From Anisus vortex (lineage: Eukaryota; Mollusca; Gastropoda; Planorbidae), in NCBI GenBank assembly GCA_949126835.1, contig OX421509.1:6622411-6686410 (forward strand): DNA of 64,000 bases. The letters run 5' to 3'. Under the pieces are notes generated by a model. It made no database searches. It was not told where the DNA came from and saw nothing but the letters and a program-made list of their open reading frames with translations. Shown piece after piece: positions 11,667 through 23,691 of the stretch; position 1 is the first letter of the stretch, and every line of letters begins with the position of its first letter. Both the position numbers and the translations under genes were made by a program.

Positions 11667-12175
11667 ATATTAAATCACTACTCAAATGTTTCGCCTTTCA
11701 TTGTGTGTTTAATGTAACCTGAAATATGATCTAAATAGTACACACAGTGTGATGAGGGGAATTTTGTGGCCATTTGAGGCGTGTTTGCCGTCTGAACGTG
11801 GAGCTCTCTCTATGTCCATCAAACACAGGATTGTTTATGATAGCAAAACGTTAAATATTAAATGCATTATTAAATATTAAAATTATTAAATTGTATACAT
11901 TCTCATTATTGCTAAATTAAAATATATATATATATTAAAAGTGTGGGATACCATTTACCCACTTAAAAAAAAAAAAAAAAAATTACTGACCGAAACGTCT
12001 TAAACTTTGACCACATAAGAGGTATGGAAAAAAATCAGAACAAACAGGTCTTAAAACTTAAACATACATTGGTTGCTATGGCAACGGTCGCCATACTGGA
12101 TTTTTAGGGGGGTTATAAAAAACCCCCACAAATCTTCATCCTTATCATAAATCATCAATCATCAATATATTATTA
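11667..12175. other. Intergenic, no gene seen
   Basis: AT-rich sequence downstream of gene A with a short (TA) run near 11928 and a poly(A) run near 11966. Nothing coding is recognised. Confidence 0.5.
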
Positions 12176-13149
12176 CCGTGAGTTTGTTTATATGTTTGTT
12201 TATATATATGTTTGTCCTCTCTAGGCTCCTAAGCCGTTTGACTAATCAAGACAAAAGTTAAACGTATAAATTGAAAACGTCAAGCAAAATAAATTTTTAT
12301 TTTATGACTTATAATCATGAATGTGTTGATTTTATAAGTAAACAAAAGTATATCCAGCTATAAAAATACATAAAACCTTACAGAACAAATGGTCGTTCAT
12401 TTACTATGTTGAACGCGAGATTTACTATGTTAAACGCGAGGGGCCTTATCGGATTTTCCCAATTCTGCTGTTCTTTTTTAAATGTGGCGAGACCTTTTTT
12501 AAAAAGTTACGCACCGCAATTTTGCTTGGAGAGTTTGAATGGTGTAGGCTGCTTTAAGAAAAATACTATCGTATGACGTAATGTTTATCAAATCATTTCT
12601 TTTTTTATTATAGATGTTTGCATTATCTTTTAAGTAAAAGTAACCACATGTTTCAATTATTTAACGGATGCACGTCGCTATTGAGAGCATCCTTTAATAG
12701 ACGACTTTCTACACTCTATAAATTAAATTATACTAATTATAAAGGACAAGTGACAAGTTATAAATGATTACTTTTAAATAGCACAATCCTGACAGCAAAC
12801 ATTTTCATGCATGTGCCAGGGCTGCCGGACACATTATAAAAAACTAAATACCGAAAGAAACATTCTCAATATTGTTTTATTGATACAATAAGCAAGAACA
12901 AAAATTAAATACCGAAAAAAATAGTTATCACTATAGTTTTTATTGCATTGAAATATTTTTTTCTAATTATGTTTTTATTATTTACCTTTTTTTTATTGTT
13001 TTGTTTTTGTGTTTTTTTTTCTTTTATATAGTATAATATTGTTTATTTAATATTATTCATAACAAGTCAAGCCAACACAAATGTTTGCTACATTTTAATA
13101 TCGAATTTAAAAGTATATTAAAAAAAAACGAATGATTCTTTGGTCTCTT

Positions 13150-13600
13150 TAGTCCAGGGCGTAACGTTTAGGATTGAGCAATCTATGTCCGGGCTCCAGC
13201 CACCCCACGACACACCGAAGGCGTGGCGTGCCGAGTAACATGAAAGGTTTCCGCAGCAAAGCGATCGTTCACTGTGGTTCCCCTAAGAATTTTATTGTGT
13301 TGGCTCGCCAGTAAACCTGCACTGTCACCCAGTAGCCCAAATCCTAAACTATAGGTACATGCATCCAGGCACCACGTGTTTCTCGAGACGGGATTGCAGC
13401 GTCCATTATTTCCTTCCAACTGAGACCAGTGGCCTCTCGACAGTGTAATGGATCTCGGTTCCGTTTCGGGCCTGTCCCCATGCGTTCGCCCGCCTGTGTA
13501 TTCTTAATTGGAATGTATATGCGGTTTACACACTACGCCAGTCTTTTAGGCCAGAAGCTTGACAGCAACAATTCTTATGCATATGCCAGTGTCAGGGCGA
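13150..13600. repeat. GC-rich repeat R, copy 1
   Basis: A GC-rich stretch (cacgacacaccgaaggcg, ggctcgccag, gcatccaggca) recurs at 53400-53850, about 19400-19760 and about 62860-63200. Short open frames in it are not conserved between copies, so it is probably non-coding. Its class is not recognised. Confidence 0.6.
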
Positions 13601-14725
13601 CTAGAAAAAATTCAAAAGTTCATCATTCTAGTCTACAAAAAAAAACTTAAATATTTTGGCATCTCTGATCCCTTACATCAGTGGATTCAGGACTTTCTTA
13701 TAGGCAGAGAACAAGCAGTGATAATAAATGGCTCTAAGTCATCCCCAATAACTGTAAACTCAGGAGTTCCACAAGGAACTGTTCTAGGACCCCTACTATT
13801 TCTAATTTATATTAATGATCTGCCAAATTGCATCAACACAGGAACAAAAGTAATATTATTTGCCGATGATTGCATAATTTATAGAATAATAAAGACAGGA
13901 AAAGATAGTGAACTCCTACAAAAAAGACCTAGATGAACTACAAACATGGGAATCAAACAGGAGTATGTCTTTTCACCCAGAAAAATGCCAACTAATAAGG
14001 GTATCCAAGAAAAAGAAACAAATAATAGCAAACTACTTCATTCATGGTAAAGAACTAACTCAAACTAGCAATGCTAAGTATCTAGGAGTAATAATAAATG
14101 ATAAGTTATCTTAGAACCCTCATATTGATGAAGTAATAAAAAAAATCAAACAAAACTTTAGGATTCATAAAAAGGAACTTTTACAAATGTAATAAGAACA
14201 TAAAACTAAAATGCTATCTCACATTAGTTAGGCCTATACTAGAATATGCAGAATCTGTATGGGACCCATCAACTAAAGAAAACATTAACAAATTAGAACA
14301 AATTCAAAAAAGAGCTGCAAGGTTCATAACTAGCGAATATTCCCAATTAACAAGAGTAACACCATTAGTCAAATCATTAAACCTAGAAACACTTTAAGAC
14401 AGAAGGGCAAAGAGTAAAGTAGTAATAATACATTAGGCATTAAACTCTAATTTAGAAATACAACACAATAACAACTTGTTGCAAAGCTCAGATAAACATA
14501 AAGACAAAAACACTTTCCTTGTCCCTTATGCGAGAACAAATGCATATAAGTACTCTTTCTTCCCGAGTGGAATTCGGGCATGGAATGGGTTGCCTGAACA
14601 AACCAGTAACTTAACATCATTTAAAACTTTAATAAAAATGAAAGACTAGACTCGGACCACGGATGAGCGTAGGACGCAATACTCTTCTTTATAGAAGGAG
14701 CGTCTGTAATGTATAAGATAAGATA
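13600..14725 (+). pseudogene. LINE reverse transcriptase fragment nested in repeat E
   Basis: Recognisable RT motifs are [22 protein letters not shown] and FADDCIIYR, followed by a thumb region (AKYLGVIINDKLS) and a C-terminal tail to a GATAA-type 3' end. Frameshifts near 13930 and stops after 14112 break it. It is 5'-truncated. The same 3' end occurs in the hAT element at 2880-3145. Confidence 0.8.
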
Positions 14726-14867
14726 AGAAAAGAACAAAAACTAAATACCAAAAAGAAACGTTCTCACTCCAGTTTTTATTGTAATATTGTGTTTTGCCTT
14801 ACTTTCTCAACAAAACACATTGTAGTCATTCTTTTTTCCGTCATTTTGACGGGCATAACTACTAGTT

Positions 14868-16010
14868 ACATTCTAATTACACAATTAGATACATTTTGTA
14901 AATAAAAAAAAGACTTGCACAACAGTATGTTAAATTCACATTTTCAATAAAAAAAAAAATATTTCTTTTGAATTGTTTCCTAAAGCACTTTTTAAATCCT
15001 TAATTTTTCCCACACAAAAGCCAACATTGTGCCTATATAAAAGAAACATCTAATACTAAAACAAGTTGTAGTAAAAAGGGCTTAAGTATAAATAGCAAAG
15101 TTTCAATAGAATCGGTAAAGTAATAGAGTATTTAAAAGTACTAGTAAAAAAAAGGAACAAAATATTAATTTGAGAAAACGCCAAAAAATTTGAAGTTTTT
15201 TTTTAAAGTGATTTTTCAAGTCTTTATTATATATAACAATATAAAATTTATTTGCAATATTATAAGGAATACTGAAACAAAATTGTATTGCGTTTAGTGT
15301 ATAAATAAAATGTGTATACGAAAAAAGACATATGTCTATAGCTTTAGAAATGAATAAGGAAAATATAGCTTACCATGTGTTCTATAACATAAAATTTAAC
15401 ATATAATTCTATATTTAACATATAATATGCATGGTCTAGTTGTGGCAATAAGTTTCTACATAAAAATGGTAAAGATTTAATATAATATGTTAATTAATGA
15501 AAATCGTGTACGAACATAAAGGTACAACAAATATAGTAAAAGAAAAACATAAAAGTCAGAAACACCCAAAAATAAAATGTGTATTGTGAACATTTGAAAT
15601 AAATCGCTCATTTTAGTAGCTTGTTCAACAGATGGTGATAATTGAATAGGATAAAATAACGTATCCATTGGTGTATTGGACATATAGCTTTTTGTTTCTT
15701 TTTTGTTTGTTTGTTTAGGCCTATTATGTTTTCAACATGTGAGTTCAATATTATTGTTTATATTTGAATTACAACTTGTCTAAAAATAACACATACATGC
15801 ATGTTACATACACATTTCAATATATATATATATATATATAACTATTGCGTTCCGCACCGTAAGAGTAAAATTTTTTTGTGTACAGAAATGTTTGAACTTA
15901 TTTCGAAAAACTAAAACCTAAAAATCAGTACCTGATTCGATTACCCTTAAATTTCTCGGCCATGCCTAGCTTTTATCATTGGGGTGTAATTAATATGTAT
16001 CAGTTGTGGT
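14868..16010. other. AT-rich intergenic sequence, no gene seen
   Basis: Mostly low complexity, with a (TA)n run near 15822. The block 15845-15960 is repeated inverted at about 32815-32950. No coding potential is recognised. Confidence 0.5.
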
Positions 16011-17660
16011 CCTCCGCGTTTTAGCGCCATAGAGTATGCCAGTCTTCACGTTTGAATTAAAGATCTTGATCTTGGTTTTAGGGGATATGTCTAATGAGCT
16101 CAAGATATTCTTAAAGCTGTTCTGAACTTGTCGATTACAGTCTGTTCTATAGCTTTACCATTCAGAGCTAATTCAGAGGTCCACAACTATTAATATCAAG
16201 AAAATTCAGACATTCATAAACTCATGTCTCAGATGGATTTGAAGTGGCACAGTTTAACGAGTCGCCGATTCGGAGATCATGCAAAAATACAGTTTTTTAG
16301 TGACATGCAAAAAGAAGCCCAACGAAAGTCAATGCAAGTCTCTTTTAAAAGAAATTGATTGATAGTGAATAATGACTTTTAGACTGTAGGCACGCTGATT
16401 TCGGCACACTGTTATCAAAATTTGCCGACCTCTTCCCTAAATGATTGTATTCACATTAACTGTATAGAAGCAGACTTACTATTTGATAACGTATTGTGCG
16501 ACAGTTTAAGATTGCAGAAGTAACTATGATGATCTTTTGTTTCCTTCATCACGAATCGGCAACCTATGATACGCATGCCAGACTTAACACGCAGAGCAAT
16601 TTAATTTTCAATGTCACGCGAAAGTTCACCAAAAAGCAATTTAAGTCTATTCTACAAGAGAAGAGCCGTAGAACATTTTGGTTGTTGGCACGCTGAATGA
16701 CTTAAAAATGCTACTTTGGCACACTATTATCAAAAGGTTCCCGAACCCTGCCATTTCATATTTTTGTCAAAAGAGCCACCTGCTCTAAATCTCCCAATTT
16801 TTTTCAAATAATCAAAAGGTAGTCCTAAAGACTATTGTCTACAGTAATTTGATGTAAAGAATTATTTATTATAATAACTGAATCGTTTCTTTCATTCTTT
16901 AAATAAAATAGCTTAAAGTTAAAAGGCTTAAATATCCATAAGCCTAAACATCAGGGACGTGTTCTTCTAAAGCTGTAGAATTTCTACAATATTTGAGAGT
17001 TTTCTACCAAAACCGTCTTTGATGCTATAATAACTATGAGCTTAAATAGCTGGATGGTTACTATAATAGTGTGATCTGGAATATGTCCCATGAGCTCTAG
17101 ATGTACTTCAGTTGTGTGGTGTAAAGCTGTCCTGGCATTGCCGATTCATGGCCGCACATCGGCATGGGTTCCACCATTTGTTATTGACGATTCTGCCTAG
17201 ATAGGCTTATTGGTCTGTCTCTTCTATCGCTTTACCCCTAAATCAGAGGATCAGCTCTACCATTGCCAAGACAATTCAGACATTCATAATGTCACGTCTA
17301 ATGGACGATTCTGTCGATATGATGGTCAAACATCATCACCATCGATGAGCTCTGGAGTAGCATAGTTCAACGGGCGGCGCGATTTGGAGATAATGCAAAA
17401 CAACGATGGATATGGTTGGGGCACACACTCAGAAATCCGGCTTCTGACATCACCAGACACAATTCTTATCATGGAACCCCAAAGCGGGGAGAAAAAGAGG
17501 TCGACCCTGTAAAAGCTGGTGCAGAGACATGGATGCTGACGTTAAGAGAACAGTTTTTTTTCGTGGATAGTAGAAAAGACTTGCTCAGGTCCGAGATGAC
17601 TGAAGAGCCCTTGTTGGCGAAATTTAAATTTTGCTTGACAGATCTATTAAAAAACTAACC
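16010..17660 (+). pseudogene. Decayed LINE fragments
   Basis: Around 17340-17480 the plus strand reads IDELWSS, RWIWLGHTLR and a GRKRGRP-type block in mixed frames, the usual end of a non-LTR RT polyprotein. The part upstream (16010-17340) has only weak resemblance to LINE sequence. No frame is intact. Confidence 0.45.
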
Positions 17661-18715
17661 TTTTGATAGGCTCATGGCCTAGAGTGGGTATTATAAATTT
17701 CACTCTTTACGTATTGGAGATCATCACACTTGCTCATACCACCTCTTCAGTTACTCCGCTATGGGTACATGTTTATCTGTGGATTTCCTGCCATCTCAGA
17801 CCCAGTAACAGCCCTATCTTCAATACGCCCAAACATAATTAGTCAAATGAAGTTACTCTCATCCAGGCAGCATGTCTTTCAACAAGAGACATTTCATTGT
17901 TTGTAATTAAGAATGGGAAACAATAAAGTTGACTACTTCTTAGCAAGTTTCCATCACATAGAACAAGTCGCTTATGGCCAAAGCCTAAGTTAGTGACTAA
18001 TCCAATCAACTCATTATGATGGCATAACTTTCTAAATTCTGAAGTCTTCTAAAAGATCAAGGTAAACCGACGCATGTCTGCGTGGAATGTTTATAAGGAA
18101 GGGAGAAAAAAATGAGAGAGAGGTGGGTAAGGGATTAGTTCATCGCAAGACACTAGTAGGCCTACACATAAACTATAATTCAATTTATGAAATCTAACAC
18201 TTAGCTATAAATTAATATCTTAATACAACTTCAATAATACTGAGTGTAAAACATAACTAGACTGATGTATCCTTCTATTCCAACGTCAAACGGTGAACTC
18301 AGTATATCTGCTATTCTATCTCTGACCTTTCTTTTAGTGGACTTTTGGTATATGCACGTATTTCAAACAAAACAATGTAAAATTATAGTTTCATTGGTTT
18401 CAGTTAATACTATTTAGTTAGTTATAAAATGTTTAAATATAAAAATACAGATCGTATCTCATATATTACATACCCTCTTTCTATAAATAAGATTATAATG
18501 CGTTCTACACTCATCAATTAGCTTTGTCTCCTAGCCTAGAGTACCATCCGTGTTCTTAGTAGTATGTTAAATACGCTTTGTGCTTACATTATGTTTTTTT
18601 TGCAGCGCTATACAAATATTATTATTATTATTATAGTGATTATAGAATAGTGGATATAAAATTAACTGAAAAAAAGCAAGATATATACGATAATTAAATA
18701 AGGTATACAAAGGAT
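17660..18715. other. Intergenic, nothing recognised
   Basis: AT-rich sequence with a short ATT run near 18620. I see no coding, RNA or terminal-repeat structure. Confidence 0.45.
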
Positions 18716-18915
18716 GGTAACTTCACCAAATGTCAGAAGATTAAGAGAGGAGTACGCCAGGGATATGTTCTGTCACCGGACTTGTTTAACTTGTATAGTG
18801 AGCTGATTATGCGCTCGATAAGTGAACTTCCCGCATTAAAATAGGCGGACGCATCATAAACAATCTGAGGTATGCTGATGATACTGACCTGGTGTCGGAA
18901 AGTGAGACTGACTAC
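18716..18915 (+). pseudogene. LINE reverse transcriptase catalytic fragment
   Basis: The plus strand encodes IKRGVRQGYVLSPDLFNLYS and LRYADDTDLVSESE, matching RT domains 4 and 5 of non-LTR elements. One frameshift lies between the two. It is only about 200 nt long. Confidence 0.75.
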
Positions 18916-19399
18916 CAGCCCAGTATGCCAAGTAAAAATAAACAACAACGTATTAAAGCAAGTTGATAAATAAAAATTCCTGAGAGTTATAAAATTACAA
19001 ATCTTAATATACAGGCTAAAGAAAGAAAGCTGGTATTATTATATATACATCTTTTTTTCATTCATCTATTCTTGTATATACTTTAATTTACTAATTTTCT
19101 AAACTACATGCTTGCCATAGTATTGGACAAATAAAATATTTAAAGTCCATTCAATCAAGTCACGAGGCGCGCAATAATTTTATCAATGCAATCTCTTTTA
19201 CTTACAGTATGTAATCTATATTTACTTCACAGAATGAACACAATTGGAATAATCACATTTAGTATAATTCAGCACACATTCCTTCACTTCTAATTGGAAT
19301 ACATTATCTTCACAACCCACTTCTATACCAATGGGCCTCTTAGCGGCGAAGTTTGGGAACCACCAGTAAGCTTGCATCAAGAGCACACGGTGGGCTAAC

Positions 19400-19760
19400 T
19401 GCATGGGTAACAGCCTTTTGCTGCGCGCCCGAGACTCATTGTACCGCCGAAAGCCCTCGAGGCTCGGGGGGGGGGAGGATGCAATGAGAGCAGTGTACCA
19501 GCCACAATCCCCCCCCCCCCTAATGCCTGGATGCCCATATCTATAGTATGGGATTTACGCACCCGATCGACATTGCAGGTATATGGGCGAGCCATCAAGA
19601 GGTTGAAATTCCGGTGTTGAAAAAAATAGTGCATGTGGCTGCGAAAACCGTACCCCTAACTTACACAGCAACCACGCCTTTAGTGTGTCGTGGGGTGGCT
19701 GGCGCCCGGACAAATCCTTGGTGTTCCCTCCCTCCCCACCCCCCCCTGACTATCGTTACT
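19400..19760. repeat. GC-rich repeat R, left-arm copy
   Basis: It matches 62860-63200 inverted and is related to 13150-13600. Poly(C/G) runs make its exact alignment uncertain. No conserved frame. Confidence 0.55.
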
Positions 19761-20024
19761 CCCTGGACGTCAGATCCGGATAGCTCGTTTATTTTAACCA
19801 ATTATAGTTTCTTCAAAATCTTTATATTACTTTGCAGACATTATACTCTACAGCTCTCTCCACTTTTTCTGGGAGACCATCACCTGTAGTGACTTTAACC
19901 CTGCTTGTTGTTTTATACACACGCGCAGAATGGACCCCAACGTTTAACTCTTTATATAATTAGTTTATTATTTCGCCACTTGCAGGGTTAGATATACATT
20001 AAAATTATATTGGACAATTTAGAA

Positions 20025-20410
20025 TTATGAAAATAAAATAAATTTAGTATAAAATGCAATGGAAATAATTAATATCTTTTTATATTTGTTCATTTTTCCA
20101 GATCCCAAATGAGTTAAGCATCTTGTATGAGTTTTTAAATTCTTATAGAAATTAACAATAGAGCTTTGTTTGCCTGATTTGAATGGGAAGTATATTCCAT
20201 ACCTTCGGACCGGATATTGAGAAGGTTCTAAGGTCAGCAGAATCAAATGGTATAGTTAATAAAATGTTTAACTAATCAATGAGAACAATATATTTTTATA
20301 TATTATGATCTTTTAGACAAAAGACATGTTATATTTATTCAGATCTTTTCGAACGAATTAGGACGCAATGATATTCTTTATAGAAGAAGTGTCTGTAATA
20401 TATAACATAA
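20025..20410 (-). pseudogene. LINE C-terminal tail, left-arm copy
   Basis: On the minus strand it reads FSxSGPKVWNLLPIQIRQ then SIVNFYKNLKTHTRC in two frames, a common end of CR1/L2-like LINE ORFs. The inverse copy is 62385-62620. A separate LINE 3' end block (gacgcaatgatattctttat) lies at 20360-20400. Confidence 0.55.
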
Positions 20411-20879
20411 GATAAGAATTAAGGCGTGTTACATTGGGTCTTTGCAGTCATACTATTAACTCATTCTAGATTGCAAAGATGTCAAGAAAGTTAGTTATTT
20501 TATGCAGTTAACTTTTGTCGCCCAAAAAAAATTTTTGGACCTGTAGTCTTCCTTGCTGATTAGAAAACGTTTTGAGTTCACCACGAAGATCAAAAACAAG
20601 TTTTAAAACTAGACATATTCCTCTTGACAACCATATCACTTCAGTAGGAAATAGTATAGCATTGTTCGGCGCATCTAGCTCGTTTCACAGTTGCGAAAAC
20701 AGTCGACTATTTTAAGGGATTGAATATAGAGCTCGCGACAGGAGCGAAGGTAGTCGGGGGCAGAGTCATTCAGGCACTTGTAACATTAAGACGTCAGCTT
20801 AACACAATTTCTGCGTGCCAGAACTACACAGAAAATGAAACCTTGTAATTATATTAGATTTATGTAGATTGAATCTAAT

Positions 20880-21447
20880 GGAAGCATAGACATGGAAATC
20901 TCCACCAGACTAGCTATGGCAGCTCAGGCCTTCAACAAACTGGGGAAGGTGTGGAGGTCGTCCTCTCTGCAACTGGGAACAAAACTGAAACTATACGGGT
21001 CAGGTGTGCGCTCGGTCCTTCTCTATGCTGCAGAGACCTGGAGGACCAGTACCAAAGTTGAAGGCCGCCTTAGAGGGTTTGAAGGTAGATGTCTCTGACG
21101 TATACTAAGGATCAGCTGGGAGGACCACATCTCCAACATCGAAGTCCACCAAAGAACTGGAATAAGCTTCATTATCGATGAAATAATGAAAAGAAGATGG
21201 AGATGGCTGGGTCACATCCTCCGCATGGACAAAATGAGGCTCCCAAGCAGCGCATTGAAATGGACACCACCAGGAAAAAGACGAAGGGGAAGGCCAATGG
21301 GAACGTGGAGGAGGACAATGGACGAGGATGCAAAGGCCACAAATAAAACATGGCACGAAATCCGATGGCTCGCCCAGGATAGGGAGGCCTGGCGGAACTT
21401 TGTTGCTGCCTTATGCTCCACGGGGAGCGATAAAGACTAAGAGAGAG
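20880..21447 (+). pseudogene. 5'-truncated LINE specific to the left arm
   Basis: It encodes NKLGKVWRSSSLQLGTKLKL and VLLYAAETW, then after a frameshift near 21098 RRWRWLGHILRMD, RRRGRPMGTWRR and REAWRNFVAALCSTG, the classic C-terminal part of a non-LTR RT. The matching point in the right arm (near 61870) is uninterrupted, so it inserted after the duplication. Confidence 0.8.
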
Positions 21448-21529
21448 ATTTAATAAATATAAGTCTAATTAACAAACAAACGAAAACAAAAAGTAAACGT
21501 TTTAATGTGACGCCCGATTGTCTTTGGCA

Positions 21530-21780
21530 CAACTTAGTGCATTCATAACACTTGTGTATTCTTCGCCCAGCGGCAGCCCGTTCGACTGGCGATCGGAAGG
21601 TTCTGTGTTCAAATCCTGGTGCAGGCTATGAATTTTGTGCCCGGGACTTGAGGGTGCCCCTGAGAACACCCAGTTCTTCCTTACACAGTTGGGGGGGGGT
21701 AAAGTAAAGGCGGCTGGGCATTGTGCTGGCCACACATACCCTCGTATGCCGTGTCAACAGAAACTGGTGAACGCTGCTTC
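21530..21780 (+). mobile_element. tRNA-derived SINE
   Basis: A tRNA-like head has a box A-like AGCGGCAGCCCGTTCGACTGG and box B-like GTTCAAATCC, followed by a conserved body with a poly(G) tract. The inverse copy is 61540-61830. Confidence 0.65.
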
Positions 21781-22009
21781 ACTAGCCCTATGATCAGTTT
21801 GGTCCGAAGGGTACACATACGTTTACAGATGCTCCTTATAGATAGAAGAGTTTTAATCTATTGGTCCCAAAACTCCTGCAGTGTGGCATGGCTAGAACCC
21901 GGGTAGTCATATTGACAGCCATAAGTATATTTAAACCTATTATTTAAACTTTTAAACCTACTAATCACGTGACAGTTTATTTGTACAAAACGAACACACA
22001 TGATCACTG

Positions 22010-22012
<3 letters not shown>

Positions 22013-22081
<69 letters not shown>
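22013..22081. repeat. (TA)n microsatellite
   Basis: About 34 TA units just beyond the poly(A) signal of gene B. Confidence 0.95.
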
Positions 22082-22084
<3 letters not shown>

Positions 22085-22086
22085 GT

Positions 22087-22092
22087 TTTATT
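22087..22092 (-). terminator. Poly(A) signal of gene B
   Basis: AATAAA on the minus strand, 15 nt after the gene B stop. Gene C has AAAAAA at the same place. Confidence 0.55.
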
Positions 22093-22107
22093 TTCCAATT
22101 GTAATAT

Positions 22108-22238
22108 TCAAAGGAAGTCCATGTATGGTTGTTCGCAGACATAATTGCATCTGTTATAGCATTTATCATCATTAAGCTTATTCATAGAGAAGTAAGAATT
22201 CAGGCAGTTTTCGTTGCCACCACTGTTACTAGGTTCAC
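22108..22238 (-). CDS. Gene B exon 5
   Basis: Starts GEPSNSGGNENC, ends YVCEQPYMDFL then TGA. It has the same length as gene C exon 5. Confidence 0.85.
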
Positions 22239-23655
22239 CTGTAATAAATATTTATAATCATCATGTATAATATGTTCAATAACTACTTTTTTTTTAAAGA
22301 CAATTTAAAGTATCGACATAAGCAGTTGATTTGGTCCCTTTATTTGGTGATAGATAGGAAATAAACGTGGGTATAGATGAAGCGCACTGTGCTGGCGTAC
22401 CAAAGGTCACGGGTTCGAATCTTGGTGAAGGCTAGGTTTTGTCCCGCGGGTCTGGAGTGCGTTTCTAAGTCTACCCGCCTGTATCTGAGACCTACCGGAC
22501 TGTAACTGTGGCGTAATTGTATAGCACCTGGGAATTGTGCGGGGCCCATATCCCTTTGTACGCCGTGGCCATAGGGACTTTTGGACGCTGCAAACTTTGC
22601 CCAATAATAACGGGACGCTTACTTTACTTGATATTTTCATGCTAATTTAGACCGCGAATAATTATTTTCAGAAATGCAAATGTTTAAACTTTTTTCTTAT
22701 GTTTGTTTTGCATGTGGCCGAATAATAATTTCGCTTATACTGGAGCATCTGCTAGGAAAATGGAAATGTAAATATGTGTTTTATAACATTTCAGTAAATA
22801 AAATTATTTTTATTTCATTTCAGAAATGTAATGATTGTCATTAAAATGTATTGCATAACGAAAGTTTAATAAGATTAATGCAACATTTGCCAAGAGTCAA
22901 TGAGCTCTGCGAAGTTTGGCAAACGATGCACTCGAATATTGAAAAATATGATAGAATAGCTATACTCTAATACAGCTGAATTTGTACGATACGTTCGCAC
23001 AAGCAGACGTGGGAAAGGTATTGGGTTTGGGCTGGGGCCATAGTCGATGACGTATGAATAGCATTGCGACAGTCCCGTGAGATCGAATCCTGGTGAAGGT
23101 AAGCCCAGGTAAGAATTTGTTCTCGGGTTTTGGTGTGTGTATGTCCTTTGGTCTACCCAGCTCTAATGGGTATCTGAGATAAGTTGGAGCAATATAATGG
23201 CTGATGGGCACTGTGCTGGCCACACAATTACCAAGCTGTTCTACTGAACTTATGGATCTATTCTGTACTACGGGATTACTAGATCTCATTCTACTTACAA
23301 ATAGCAATGTCTACAATATCTACGGAATGTCTCGGAATGTCTACGAACATCGGTCTTTTTGTCTTTCAAATACGCCCACATAAACATCACATTCTACGGT
23401 AGGTTTTTAACATCACAAGAACTTGGGCAGATATGACAAATAAAAAAGTAAATATGTGTTTACCTCCGGCAAAGATCTGAGGCTTTAAGGTAGCATCAAC
23501 AATAGTGTTGTAATCCTCCCACCTGAATTCGCCTTCCTTTTCCATATCATTCAAGCCAACCCAAAATCTTTTTGCGACGATTTTGTGTAGCAGGTTAAAT
23601 TTTTCTATAGTCTTCGCTGTATAAAGGCAAGCGTCTTTGGCTAAAATGAAATATA

Positions 23656-23691
<36 letters not shown>

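Larger units (their letters stand above)
12176..14867. repeat. Repeat E, copy 1 (about 1.6 kb plus nested LINE)
   Basis: It matches 52418-54330 end to end apart from a nested LINE (about 13600-14725). It starts CCGTGAGTTTG and ends with a TGACGG hairpin then ACTAGTT. It includes a GC-rich block (13150-13600) and repeated 'aaataccgaaagaaac' units. Class unknown. Confidence 0.65.

Noticed and set aside
13183..13650. Open frames in the GC-rich repeat R, including those at 19395-19889, 53411-53940 and 62823-63182
   Set aside because: Frames are not conserved between the four copies and no domain is visible.
19222..19404. Short protein shared by both outer arms (also 63022-63402)
   Set aside because: Conservation is explained by the recent inverted duplication; there is no start context, domain or splice evidence.
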